Assembly (NCBI RefSeq): GCF_051020975.1
Contig: NW_027478167.1
Span: 13,929,001 to 13,993,000, forward strand
Reading direction: 5' to 3'
Source: Osmia lignaria lignaria
Taxonomy: Eukaryota; Arthropoda; Insecta; Hymenoptera; Megachilidae
DNA: 64,000 nt
In this document: piece by piece, positions 1-10,069 of the stretch
How the letters are laid out: each line of letters begins with the position of its first letter
Numbering within the stretch: the first letter of the stretch is position 1
The notes under the pieces: generated by a model
The model's input: the letters and a program-made list of their open reading frames with translations, nothing else
Databases searched by the model: none
Told to the model about the DNA's origin: nothing
Position numbers and translations under genes: made by a program

Positions 1-495
1 GGACTGGTCAAGGTCGATCAGCAGAGTCGGTGCCGGGATCGGATGGGAGATGGAGGTGATAGTGGTGGTAGTGGTCGCCGGGGTGGCCGTGGAGGCCATT
101 GTGGCGGGATTGGGGATATAGGAGGTGTGCGGTAATTCGGGGAAAGAATCGGGGGAGATTCCAAAGGTGGGTGGGTCGGTTCCCTCGCCAGGTTCGTCAC
201 CTGGGTCTGGAGGGGAATCCGGGGAAGGTTCGGGAGGAGGATCGTCGGCGGAGGGGGCTACCCACGCCGAGGAAAGGGTGAACGGGAGACTCTCACCTGC
301 AGTGTCGTTCGTCATGTCCCAGGGCGCAGCGTCCGGGCCATGGACACGACGGACCTCCGCCCTTAAATAGCGGTCGCGAAGGTCGTCCAGAGTACCATAC
401 AAATTTAAATGCGCGTGGTCCATCAATCTTATTAATTCTATAATTTGTAAATCGCCGATATGCGCCCGCATCTGGCGGGCCTCGACCGAATCCAT
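1..495 (-). CDS. Gag (partial) of Ty3/gypsy family G1, copy A
   Basis: An open frame starts at an ATG at 495-493 on the minus strand and stays open to the window edge (165 codons), so its end lies outside. It sits just downstream of a minus-strand LTR and primer-binding site, the position expected of gag. The N-terminal third is helical (an arginine/leucine-rich stretch). The following part is rich in proline, aspartate and glutamate, then threonine and serine. No zinc knuckle is reached inside the window. An alternative start further upstream cannot be excluded, because the leader has no other clear ATG context. Function is inferred from position: the structural capsid protein of a retrotransposon particle. 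Confidence 0.6.
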   Translation of the reverse strand, partial: MDSVEARQMRAHIGDLQIIELIRLMDHAHLNLYGTLDDLRDRYLRAEVRRVHGPDAAPWDMTNDTAGESLPFTLSSAWVAPSADDPPPEPSPDSPPDPGDEPGEGTDPPTFGISPDSFPELPHTSYIPNPATMASTATPATTTTTITSISHPIPAPTLLIDLDQS

Positions 496-1162
496 ACTCG
501 CGGTTTCGGTAATACTCTCCGCGGAGTGACGATAATATCAAAAAAACGGGGGAGAAAAACCAAAAAAAAGTTTAAGGATCCTGAAAGAAAAGAGGGAATG
601 CGATGGGAAGAAAACAAGCAGTTCAATACAACAGCTTCCGGCTTTATTGCAAGATCGGGAAAACCCAGTATGCGATGGTCGATAATAAAAAAAGGGGGGA
701 ACTGGAAAAAAGAAAATCCAAAATCGATAGAGGCTCGATAGAGTGCTCACGGTCGGCAAAGGCACGACCGGGCCCTCGATATCGGCAAACCGCGAGCAAT
801 AACTTTTGAATTTGGGAGGGCACACAAGAGAAATATTTTTTCGGCACAGATAGTAATTCGGTTTCGCAAATTTCAACAATAGGACGGTTAGGTCGAAAAC
901 GGCGCACGTGTCGGTTACGGAGTGTTTATTATTCTCTAGGACGCTCGCGGATCCGATTTCAAACACCACGCCGCGTTCGACCGTCGACACTTGAAAAAAA
1001 AACGGCAACAAGAGGCTCTCGGCAACGGTTATCTTCTGCGTCGTAATTTCGGGAATGTTCGGTCTTTAACGGCGGAATCATGAAGAAATTTTCTCAAACG
1101 CGAGAGTTTATGAACTTTTTATTATTTTATTATTTTCCTGGCCCCACGTTGGGCGCCAAATT
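496..1162 (-). other. Leader and primer-binding site of G1 copy A
   Basis: This untranslated leader lies between the LTR and gag. Four bases inside the LTR end, the minus strand reads TGGCGCCCAACGTGGGGC at 1158-1141. That begins with TGG (pairing with a tRNA CCA end) and looks like a standard retroelement primer-binding site. The rest of the leader is A/T-rich and has no convincing gene. Which tRNA is the primer was not determined. Confidence 0.65.
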
Positions 1163-2141
1163 TGTGACCCTCTTCGGGGTTCACTCTATACAAAACTCCT
1201 TGTCGCGGACTTTGCTCTACAATTCTCTCTCTCTCTCTCACAAACGTTGGGCGCCAGCCACTCGCTGTGGCGATTTGGATCACAAGGGAAAAGGGGGTGA
1301 TTGGGGGTGTCTTACAGGGGATGGGTCTCGGGGCACTTACGTCCGTACAATACTTCGCGGGGGAGTACGCAAGGAGGATTAGGGTGGGAAGGGAAATCTC
1401 TAGGGTCGGGAGGGGTTCGCAGGAAAGTTCGTCTACGTTACGCGAATGAGGAAAACTTTGTGTTTGGAAAATAAAAAGGGGGACTCGTCTCTATGTCGAA
1501 CAATGCGCGGGCGGAGAAGGTAGCCGTTGCCTCGATCTCGCTAATACAATAATTACGATAAGGGACTCACCCAAAACTTCTCGCTCTCTCTCTTACAATC
1601 TCTCTATCGCTTTCCAAAATCTCCAGATCACTCTCAACGATAGCCTCGGGCTCAATTGACGGTTCGCTGTCGCTGCTGCGACGACGAAACCGTCGCGGGA
1701 TGGTTTTGGAGAGGGGATGGGACTAGGAAGGGGGCCTCTTCCGGCAACGGGATAGATCGATTATCGATCTTCGATACACCGGTGCTCGGGGTCGATGGGG
1801 CTGGCGGATATCCCGCGATGACGGGTGGGCTGAGGTCTTCGGGCTCGGCGACAGATGGCTCCGGGTGGACGTTTTGCATCAGTTGGGCAGCTTCGTCTAT
1901 TTCTTCGGAGTCCCAGGTTGCTCCGTTTCCTTGGAGGAAGGGTTAGAGGTCTGTCGCCGGCCTCGTAGCTCCTTCTGCGGGTATTCCTTGTACGTCTTCC
2001 GTCGCCTCCATCGGCCCGCCACCGGTGAGCAGGGGGAAAGGGTTGGGTGAGGGAGGGGTTACGGGTGGTTTTGAGGTGGAAATGTAAAGTGGGAAAAGCG
2101 CAGCGATTGTAACGGGGGGGCACGGGTGTCACCACGTTACA
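1163..2141 (-). repeat. 5' LTR of Ty3/gypsy family G1, copy A
   Basis: This 979-bp LTR begins TGTAACG and ends GGTCACA when read on the minus strand. A second, diverged copy lies at 22192-23178 and shares blocks such as the GGGCGCCA motif, the CTTACAGGGGATGGG block and the TCGATTATCGATCTTCGAT block. A primer-binding site follows immediately on the minus strand, which makes this the 5' LTR. The element is inserted in mitochondrial-like DNA. Its partner LTR is outside the window, so no target duplication can be read. Confidence 0.75.
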
Positions 2142-2280
2142 TTATATAGAAAAATATTTTAAATTTAATTAATTTTGTAAAATTAATTTATTAAGAGAAA
2201 ATTTTGATTTTAGATTTATAATTAATTAAATTATTTATAAATATATGAAGTTTAAGATAGAGTATTTATTTAAATAATAA
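2142..2280 (+). pseudogene. NUMT segment 1: 5' part of mitochondrial 12S rRNA
   Basis: Very A+T-rich sequence that continues, across the copia insertion, into unmistakable 12S rRNA at 6852-7158. The 5-bp duplication AATAA on both sides of the copia element joins the two pieces. By itself this part is only weakly recognisable as the 12S 5' domain. It is a nuclear copy because it is embedded among nuclear transposons. Confidence 0.5.
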
Positions 2281-2517
2281 TGTTGGGTTATATTGATTAA
2301 TTTAGTAATCTGTAACTTTATATATATCGTTTAATGTATAATGTAAGTACATGTCTTCTCGCGACGCACACGTCTTGGCAACTGAAAAACATAAAAAGGG
2401 ACGAACGATCTCGTGAAGCGCCGTAAAACAAAAAAAACGCAACCAGCCAAAATTAGCTGTCGATAACATCTGTAACCGTCGATAACGGAGGTGCCCATGT
2501 ATATCGATTATCTATCA
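2281..2517 (-). repeat. copia 3' LTR
   Basis: Left LTR, TGTTGGG to CTATCA on the plus strand. It differs from the right LTR at three visible positions (GGG/GCG near the start, C/T in AATCTGTAAC, T/C in GCCGTAAAAC). Confidence 0.92.
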
Positions 2518-2525
2518 CCCCCCTT
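2518..2525 (-). other. Polypurine tract of the copia element
   Basis: On the minus strand the bases immediately before the 3' LTR are AAGGGGGG. That is the expected position and composition for the primer of plus-strand DNA synthesis. Confidence 0.75.
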
Positions 2526-2567
2526 ATCGATATATTCCGTTTGATATTACTTATTCATTACTTTCAA

Positions 2568-5500
2568 TCAATACATATTTAACATTCTTACGCAATAGTC
2601 ATGTTTACATGTAGTTAACGCTTTTGTAAATATATCAGCAATCATTGAATTAGTCTTTAGGTATTCTACTATAATTTCTTTTTGTTCGATTAATTCGCGT
2701 TTAAAATGGTACTTGATATCTATATGTTTACTACGCTTATGATAAATTGCGTCCTTCGCTAATTTTATGGCACTTTGATTGTCACATAATATCTTGATTG
2801 GTCTCTTCACATATTTATTAAATCCCATATACGACAATAGTCTTTTAATATATATCACTTCGCGCGACACTTCCGCCAATGCCGTGTACTCGGCTTCCAT
2901 TGTCGATAACGCCACTGAAGGTTGTTTCTTTGCTTTCCAACTTATTGGGCCACCCGATAGAATTAACACGTTTCCTGTACACGATCTCCTGTCGTCCGTG
3001 TCTCCTGCCCAATCCGAATCAGTATATGCCTTAAGATTTTCTCCATCTTTATGGTAAGTTATTTCATAATGGGATGTTTCGATCAAATATCTAAGAACTC
3101 TTTTGGCCAATATCCAATGCATTTTTCCCGGATCTGAACAGAAGCGACTCAAAGTACTGGCTGCAAACGCTATATCGGGCCTCGTAGCGTTCGCTAAATA
3201 AATTAATCCACCAATTAGTTCTCGATAAGGACGACGCAGCATTTCTCTTCTCTCTTCTTCGGACGTTGGTCCCATTTCTTTCGTGATCTTCGTGTTTGAT
3301 TCGACTGGGGTATGTGCCGTTTTCGCTTCTTCCATGTTAAATTTCTTGATTAATTCATCTATGTATTTCTTTTGAGATAAATGGATTTTACCGGTTGGAC
3401 CCTCTCGTTGCACACAAATTCCCAAAATGTTGTTTACTTGTCCGAGATCTACCATCTTGAAAGCCGTTTTAAATCTTGATTTAACTTTATTTAATGCATC
3501 AATGTTTTTTGACGCCAATAATAGATCGTCAACATATATAATTAGGATTACTCGATTTTCGTCTTCACCGAACACATACACGCACGGATCAGCTGGAGTT
3601 CGTTTACCATTGTTATCTCTTATATAGCTATCGAGTTTCCTATACCACTCGCGGCCGGACTGTTTCAGCCCATACAATGGTTTTAATAATTTACATACTT
3701 TATTTTCTCCCTGATCAAACATTTCTGGTTGTTCCATGTAAATTTCTTCGTGCAGCTCGCCTTGTACATACGCTGATATTACATCCATTTGGTGGATGTG
3801 CATCTCTTCATTTACTGCTGCAGCAAACAGTGTGCGTATTGTTTCGTACCTCGCCACAGGGGCGAATACCTCTTCGTAATCAATACCATATTTTTGAGTG
3901 TGTCCTCGAGCCACCAATCTTGCTTTATATTTTTCTATTTCTCCATTCTGTTTAATTTTTGTTTTAAACACCCATTTGTTAGTTAGCACTTTCCTGTCTT
4001 TTGGTCTTGGTACGAGTATCGAGGTTCTATTTTCCATAAGTGTTTTATACTCTTCGTGCATCGCAGACAGTCATGCTCGTTTATCCCTTCGATTCATAAT
4101 TTCTTCGACTGTCATTGGATCTGCTAACTCTGCCCTTTCTATATTATAAATCTTTTTAGGTCTACCTACTTGGCCCGTTCTCAATAATTTCGGCCTACCC
4201 CGACTTCGTTTAAATTCCATATTTTCATTTTCACCGTTATCTGTGTGAACATCTTCTATTTCGGAGTCACGACCTTCTTCTGTTTCATTACTATCTTCTT
4301 CTAATATTTCTTCGCGCGACTCTCGAATGGGTTCTGGCACCTGAAATAAACCTCTCGAACATTCTTCGTCAGGTATGATTTTCTCGAAGAATTTTGCGTC
4401 TCTTGCCTTTATCACGATTTTCGTGCCTCGTTTCCAGATGCGATAAGCCTTCGACTCGTCCGAGTATCCAACCATTACATACTCATCGCCTTTGGGTTGG
4501 AATTTTCCTCTTTTATATCTTTTATTTAAAGCAATTACCTTACTTCCAATTGTCCTGAAGAATCCCACATATGGTGTACGTCCCGTCCATGCTTCATACG
4601 GAGTCATTCCATCGAGGGATTTCGTTGCACATCTGTTTCTTAAGTACGTCGCCGCGTTAATCATTTCGGCCCACAACGAATCCGGTAAATCGGCTTGCAA
4701 TTTCATACACCGTGCCATTTCGACTAACGTGCGATTTGCTCGCTCCGCCACACCATTTTGTTGTGGTGTATACTCTACGGTTAGTTGTCTATAAATACCT
4801 TCTTCCTTGAGGAAATTTTTGAACGCGTTTGATACATATTCCTTTCCGTTATCTGTTCGGAGTACTTTTATTCTTTGACCAGTGTAATTTTCTACTCTCC
4901 GTTTATAATTTTTAAAGGCTTCCAGCACGTCTGAGCGATTTCGTAGCATTGCGGTTTCTGTGTACCTGGTACAATCGTCGATAAAAGTTACAAAGTACCT
5001 GGCTCCGCCAAGTGATTCCGTGCTCATCGGACCACATATGTCCGAATGTACCAGGCCCAATATTCTCTTCTCTTTATTGTGCGACGGTTTGAATGGCTGT
5101 ACATTGATCTTGCATCTAGCACATACAGTGCAGTTTATTTCATCTACTTTTTCTTCAAGATCCATGCCTTGTACCAGACCTTCATTTTTCATCTTCTTCA
5201 AATCATGGATGTTGAGGTGTCCGTACCTCTGGTGCCATTTTAATAAATTGTTACTCACCTTATTTGCGAGCATCGTACCTTCTTCGATTTCGTCCACTAC
5301 ATATAAATTGTCTCGTTTCGTGGCTGTTAATACCACTGAACCGTCCCTCCGGGTGACTACAGCGCGGCCCTTTTTAAACTTTACACTGTAACCGTTATTT
5401 GTAACGCATGCTACGGATAGTAGATTGTTTCGTAATTCTGGCACGCACATCGTATCTTTTAATTGCACAGGATTTTTCTCATGACTATTTATTTTAGCAT

Positions 5501-6518
5501 TCAGTTTAATTTCACCCGTTCCGGTTGACTTCACGTAGTGTTCCGCGGCCGTAAACACTTTTGTACACTCACTGTCGTTTAATATTTCAAATTTCTGTTC
5601 ATCGTTGCACATATGTCTCGTGGCACCACTGTCTATACACCATGCTCCAGATTTTTTTGCTGGCTCCGCATTAGAAGCTATTGTGATCATGGCATCGTTA
5701 ACATTGTTTGTTTCACTACGCTTATATTTCGATCGGCACTCTACACTCTTGTGTCCCATCTTACCGCAATTGAAACATTTGATTGTGTATTTATTAAACG
5801 GACCGCGTTTCTTGTTATTATTATTACCGCTAGTATTATTATTACTATTATTATAATATTTAGGATTCACTTTAGTGTATTTCTCGCGATTTACATTACT
5901 TTTTGTCAATAGCGCGTCACTTTTATTTTCGCTTTCATTACTCCTTTCATTACGATCGCTCTGTCTCGCTTCTTCCTCTTTCAATTTGATCTTCAAGCTT
6001 TCAAGCGATGGCACTTCGTCACGTGCCTCTATCACCACACTAAAGTTCTCATATTCTGACGGTAAGGAGGAGAGCAGCATTATCGATAGAACTTCTTCCG
6101 GAAGTTGTATGCCGGCTTCTTCCAGTTGCTCGGCTTTGCTAGAAAATTCGTTCACATACTGCGTCATGGACACGTCCCGTTTCTTTTCCATTCTAATTAG
6201 CTATTTATACAATGCTGTCTTCCTTACAGGTCCCCGGGATTCGAATACTTCTCTTAGTGTATTCCAGGCTTCATTTGATGTTTTTGCCTTTTTCACGTGG
6301 TTGAGTTGCCCATGTGTAATGCTGAGATTTATCAAAGCTAATGCTTTCGAATCCTTTTTGTCCCATTCTTGTGCGTTAGCTTCTGTTTTCAATTCAGTAC
6401 CGTCCACGTATGACCACAAATCATTATACACAAGAACGCTCTTCATTTGTACCTTCCACAATTCATAGTTGTCTTGACTTAACTTTTCGATGTTTCCGAA
6501 ACCTTGTGCACCGGCCAT
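2568..6518 (-). pseudogene. copia Gag-Pol polyprotein, two nonsense codons
   Basis: A single frame runs from an ATG at 6518 to 2568 and is broken only by in-frame TAG at 6203-6201 and TGA at 4073-4071. Domains in order: Gag; a CCHC zinc knuckle (CFNCGKMGHKSVEC); an aspartic protease with DSG; integrase with an HHCC zinc site, then HSDICGP, RTDNGKEY and PQQNGVAE around the catalytic D,D,E; reverse transcriptase with YVDD; RNase H with YTDSDWAGD. The order integrase before reverse transcriptase defines copia. Both stops are compatible with single-base changes (the first probably in a Gln codon, the second in a Trp codon). Readthrough is possible for one stop but unlikely for both. Expression would start from the LTR at 6615-6851. 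Confidence 0.93.
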
Positions 6519-6600
6519 CTTTCCTTCCTTTTTTTTCTTTCCTTTCTCTTAATTTTTCGTACAAGAATGACTTTTTGACCACACAATGAATATCACGAGC

Positions 6601-6614
6601 CTGGGCCCATAACC
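6601..6614 (-). other. copia primer-binding site (initiator tRNA-Met half-molecule type)
   Basis: Directly inside the 5' LTR the minus strand reads GGTTATGGGCCCAG. The plus strand, CTGGGCCCATAACC, matches the anticodon stem-loop of eukaryotic initiator tRNA-Met, not its 3' end. Drosophila copia and Ty5 are known to prime from such an internal fragment of initiator tRNA, so this element probably does too. Confidence 0.75.
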
Positions 6615-6851
6615 TGTTGCGTTATATTGATTAATTTAGTAATTTGTAACTTTATATATATCGTTTAATGTATAATGTAAGTACATGTCTTCTCGCGACG
6701 CACACGTCTTGGCAACTGAAAAACATAAAAAGGGACGAACGATCTCGTGAAGCGCCGCAAAACAAAAAAAACGCAACCAGCCAAAATTAGCTGTCGATAA
6801 CATCTGTAACCGTCGATAACGGAGGTGCCCATGTATATCGATTATCTATCA
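6615..6851 (-). repeat. copia 5' LTR
   Basis: Right LTR, 237 bp. It contains the element's promoter, because the coding strand is minus and the primer-binding site adjoins its inner end. It is followed on the right by the AATAA target duplication. Confidence 0.92.
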
Positions 6852-7158
6852 AATAAATATATTAGTTAATTAATATGTAATACTTTTTATTAAAATGAAA
6901 GTTTTTAAAGGGAAATAATTTTATTAAATTTAAATTTAGTGCCAGCAATAGCGGTTAAACTAGATTTAAGAATTAATTTTGTCAAATAGTAATTTTATAA
7001 TTAATAATTAATAAAATTAAATTTATAATGGTGAAATATAATAATTTTATAATAATTAATAATTATTTAATAAAAATTATAAAGATTAAAAAGTAAGACT
7101 AGGATTAGATACCCTATTATATTAATTTAAAAAAAAAATTAATTATTAAATGTAAAAC
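6852..7158 (+). pseudogene. rrnS: NUMT segment 2: mitochondrial 12S rRNA core
   Basis: Contains the universally conserved small-subunit rRNA motifs GTGCCAGCAATAGCGGTTAAAC (near 6940) and GACTAGGATTAGATACCCTATTAT (near 7098), in an otherwise A+T-saturated sequence. This is typical of insect 12S rRNA in the sense orientation. It is a nuclear insertion because two LTR elements and a LOA element interrupt it. The AAAAC repeat at 7154-7158 is the target duplication of the next insertion. Confidence 0.92.
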
Positions 7159-7432
7159 TGTTAGCTGGATCGATATTACATCCTATTGGTGGCGTGCCGA
7201 TCAATGTGGATCGAGGCGTGTAGTTTCAGTTCTATACAGTTTTTTTTGTTTTCAGTTCTCTTCATGCTTACGCCATGATCGGCACTTGCGTTCACGTTTC
7301 TTTTCCTCTTTGTATTTTGTATTTCGTAGTTTATAATGTTAATCTAGTTTTCTTTCATATTTAATTAAAATATATATATATTGATTTATCCACAGAAGTG
7401 ATGTTATTTTTATTGAACGAATAAACCTGACA
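7159..7432. repeat. Solo LTR, copia-like, in the NUMT
   Basis: A 274-bp insert begins TGTTAGC and ends CCTGACA, with the 5-bp duplication AAAAC at 7154-7158 and 7433-7437. It interrupts 12S sequence that resumes directly afterwards. TG...CA ends plus a 5-bp duplication suggest a solo LTR left by LTR-LTR recombination. An AATAAA at 7420-7425 near the right end is in place for plus-strand polyadenylation. Confidence 0.72.
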
Positions 7433-7437
7433 AAAAC

Positions 7438-7825
7438 ATTAAAATTATAAGATATGGCAGTTATATAAAATTTTAGGGGAACTTGTATATTAATTTGATG
7501 GTCCACGATAAAAAATACTAATAAAATATTATAAATTATTTTTGTATTGTTGTTTAAAAATTTTGTATAAATATTATAATTAAAATTTTATATTTCACAA
7601 AAATTCAAATCAAAATAAAGTATTTATTTGACAATATGAGTTACATTAATAAATAATTTTTTAAGTTAAAAGTTTTCATATTTTTAATAAAAAGGATTTA
7701 AAAGTAAAATTAATTATTATATTAATTTGAATTTTTTTTTATATAATGTACAAATTGCCCGTCAATTTCAATAAAATTTGAAATAAGTCGTAACAAAGTA
7801 AGAATATTGGAATATGTTCTTAGAG
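7438..7825 (+). pseudogene. rrnS: NUMT segment 3: 3' part of mitochondrial 12S rRNA
   Basis: Continues the 12S gene: the GATATGGCAGT block, then GATGGTCCACGAT, then the 3'-terminal TACAAATTGCCCGTCAATTTC and GTCGTAACAAAGTAAG motifs near 7750-7800. The decoding-site region is normally TACACACCGCCCGTC, so the copy is diverged. Confidence 0.9.
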
Positions 7826-7895
7826 AAAATTTTAGTTTAAATAAAATTTTTCAATTACACTGAAAAGATTAATTTAATTATTAAAATTTTAATTG
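7826..7895 (+). tRNA. trnV: Mitochondrial tRNA-Val(UAC) copy within the NUMT
   Basis: Downstream of 12S the sequence TTTTCAATTACACTGAAAAG forms an anticodon stem and loop with anticodon TAC at 7856-7858. A D-arm-like TAGTTTAA precedes it. The place and strand match the insect order 12S, tRNA-Val, 16S. The ends are approximate. As nuclear DNA it is a non-functional copy. Confidence 0.65.
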
Positions 7896-8006
7896 ATTAA
7901 ATAAAATTTTTTTATTGTTTTAATTAGTATATTATAAAAAGTTTTTATAAAAATTTAATGTTAAAGTAATATTTTAAGAAATAATAAATATATTTATATA
8001 TATATA
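7896..8006 (+). pseudogene. rrnL: NUMT segment 4: start of mitochondrial 16S rRNA
   Basis: A+T-rich sequence in the position of the 16S 5' end, following tRNA-Val. It is cut off by the 5' end of the LOA-like element. There is no strongly conserved motif in so short a piece, so the call rests on synteny. Confidence 0.5.
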
Positions 8007-8716
8007 AGTACTCGGAGTGCCCCAACCCCCGAAAGGGGCGAGGGGAACCAGGACGACCTCTGGTCGTCCAGGCTGAGCCCCAACCGAGCGCGTCTCCGGG
8101 TGGCGGATAGGAGGACGACCGGGTGCGTGAAGTGGGCCCCGAGTACCGTGGAACGGGACGCCTCCGGCGACCGGGATACGGGGAAGGTGTGCCTACGGAG
8201 TGCCCCGGCCAACGGGTGCTATAAGGGACCCCTGAAGGCCTAAAAACCCTTGGAGGGGAACTAAAGCCCCGTCGCGGACCAGCTCCCCAAGCTAAGGTGT
8301 AAGCAATCGTGCCGAGAGCTGGATGGCACCGGGGTAATGGTGTCACGAACGATGCCCTTGGGGTACCAGGCGTCCCCCCATTGTATCTAGCCTTACCCCT
8401 GCAAGCGGGCTCTGCAGGGGTGGACCTATACTTCCCGACTACTCGTGGGACATACATGGAACAAAACACCATAACAAAAACAAACACCCAGAACACAACC
8501 ACTCATACAGACTCGGGCACAAACACGGACACGAACACGGACACAAACAGGAAAACAAACAAACAAACAAACACCTACATAAACCCACCCGTTAGCGGGC
8601 TAGGCGAGGAGCGAGGGGACCCAATTTTGGGGACCGCCTCCGAACCACCGCTGACGGGCGGTTCTGGGGGGAGCATGTCCGCGGCAGGCTAGGTCACAAC
8701 CTTGCCGGCTTTGGAC

Positions 8717-9886
8717 ATGCTCACCCTCAATGAGGAGCCTTCCTCCGATGCAACCGGGGGCGACCAGGGAGAAATCCCGGAACCGAACCCGGAAGCACGG
8801 AAGAAGGTAAAGCTCAGCGGAGCAGCCAGGAAGAAGGCCCGTAGGGCGCGCTTAGCGCAACCAGGGACTTCCGACGGGACTGCTACCGCTGAGACCGTGT
8901 GCAAGGCAGGGTTGGCCCCGGCGACGGCCGCTGCGAGGGGGGGCCCGGTCATCGGGAAACCCCGCGTAGAGACGTCGCAGGCGGGCGGCAAAGGAACGGA
9001 TGGTAAGGGGCTCAAAAGGACCCGACCATCCGTTTCCCCAAATACCCAGAAGAGACCAAGGGTCTTTCCTTCGCCAAAAAGCTTTAGTGAGGCGCTGACG
9101 GCGGAGAGGAGGCTGGCGATTGCGCCGGCCGACTACCCGAACTCAACCCTCACTGAGGCGCAGGCCTCCACCATCGAGCAGGTGATCATGGGAGCGCTGT
9201 GTGGGCTCCAAAAAGGGGAGACCATGCCGCGCTTCGACGAGTGCCGGTTCGGAGGGGGCCTGCTCTTAGTGACCTGCGCGGACACCGGAGCGGTGGAATG
9301 GCTGAGGGCCGCTGCCACCAGGATCAAGCCGTGGGAGGGGGCGGACCTCCAAGTGCTGGACGGCCGGCGCCTCCCTAAGCTGAAACGGATGGTGACGGTC
9401 ATCCCAGGCCCCCCGGTGTCAACGGAGGCCATACTGAAGATGATGGAGGGTCAAAACCCGGGGCTCCACACTAATCTGTGGAGAGTGTGGAGCAGGAGGG
9501 AGGGACCGCATTCGGTAACTCTCGTCCTGGGGGTTGACCCTGTGTCACATAGCCTCATCAAGAGGCAGGGTTCGGAGGTCCACGTGGGGCTACGCAGGGC
9601 ACTCTTCAGAGAGGGACCTGCCGGAACCACGGAGGACGCGAGGAACCCCGACAAGGTTGCCGGGAATAAACCGGGACCAACAGCCCCGGCGTTGGAGGAA
9701 GGCGGGGACGAGCGGGACGGATGGAGGAGAGGAGGAGCCCAGGGCGCTGGCAACGGCGACCTCGGAGACCCTCGCCCCCTGCGCCGATACCCTACCACCC
9801 GCCCCACCCAAGGGGGGGAACACAGAGATGGCGGCTGCCGGACCCTCACAAGGGACGAAGGCCGCCGAAACGCAACCTCCGTCTAG
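8717..9886 (+). CDS. ORF1 (Gag-like nucleic-acid-binding protein) of the LOA-like element
   Basis: The first in-frame ATG after an upstream stop is at 8717. The N-terminal 130 residues are rich in Glu, Lys, Ala and Pro. The middle has the Leu/Val pattern of an ORF1 RRM-like domain, ending in a VHVGLRRALFR block like those of I and LOA ORF1s. The frame stops at 9886. However, the +1-shifted frame across about 9690-10064 has better protein-like composition and ends five bases before the ORF2 start, so a frameshift near 9690 is likely. I see no CCHC knuckle, which is unusual for this group. The role would be binding element RNA. Confidence 0.7.
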   Translation: MLTLNEEPSSDATGGDQGEIPEPNPEARKKVKLSGAARKKARRARLAQPGTSDGTATAETVCKAGLAPATAAARGGPVIGKPRVETSQAGGKGTDGKGLKRTRPSVSPNTQKRPRVFPSPKSFSEALTAERRLAIAPADYPNSTLTEAQASTIEQVIMGALCGLQKGETMPRFDECRFGGGLLLVTCADTGAVEWLRAAATRIKPWEGADLQVLDGRRLPKLKRMVTVIPGPPVSTEAILKMMEGQNPGLHTNLWRVWSRREGPHSVTLVLGVDPVSHSLIKRQGSEVHVGLRRALFREGPAGTTEDARNPDKVAGNKPGPTAPALEEGGDERDGWRRGGAQGAGNGDLGDPRPLRRYPTTRPTQGGEHRDGGCRTLTRDEGRRNATSV

Positions 9887-10069
9887 TGGGAGCATCCCCA
9901 AGGCAGTAATGCCAAGGGGAAGGCCGACCACAGCGGAGGCAACGAAACGTACCGGACTTCTGGGGGTGCAAAAGGGGAGTCAACGTACCCTGACGCACAC
10001 CCTGAAGGCCGGTACTAGGGGAAAGAGAGGGATGGGCCCCAGTAGGGGCCGCCCTCACAAGTAGGCGTA

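Larger units (their letters stand above)
2281..6851 (-). mobile_element. Complete Ty1/copia LTR retrotransposon
   Basis: Two 237-bp LTRs (2281-2517 and 6615-6851) flank one long Gag-Pol frame on the minus strand. A 5-bp duplication AATAA lies at 2276-2280 and 6852-6856, the size usual for copia. The LTRs differ at three positions that I can see, so the insertion is fairly young. The coding frame has two in-frame stop codons and no frameshift that I found, so this copy is probably defective but was recently functional. It is inserted in a NUMT 12S gene. Confidence 0.95.

Noticed and set aside
3427..6468. Many plus-strand ORFs of 60-197 codons across the copia element
   Set aside because: All are reverse-complement shadows of the Gag-Pol frame.
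8520..8580. A separate microsatellite insertion (ACAAACACGGAC repeats)
   Set aside because: It lies in the 5' UTR of the LOA-like element, where such simple repeats are common.
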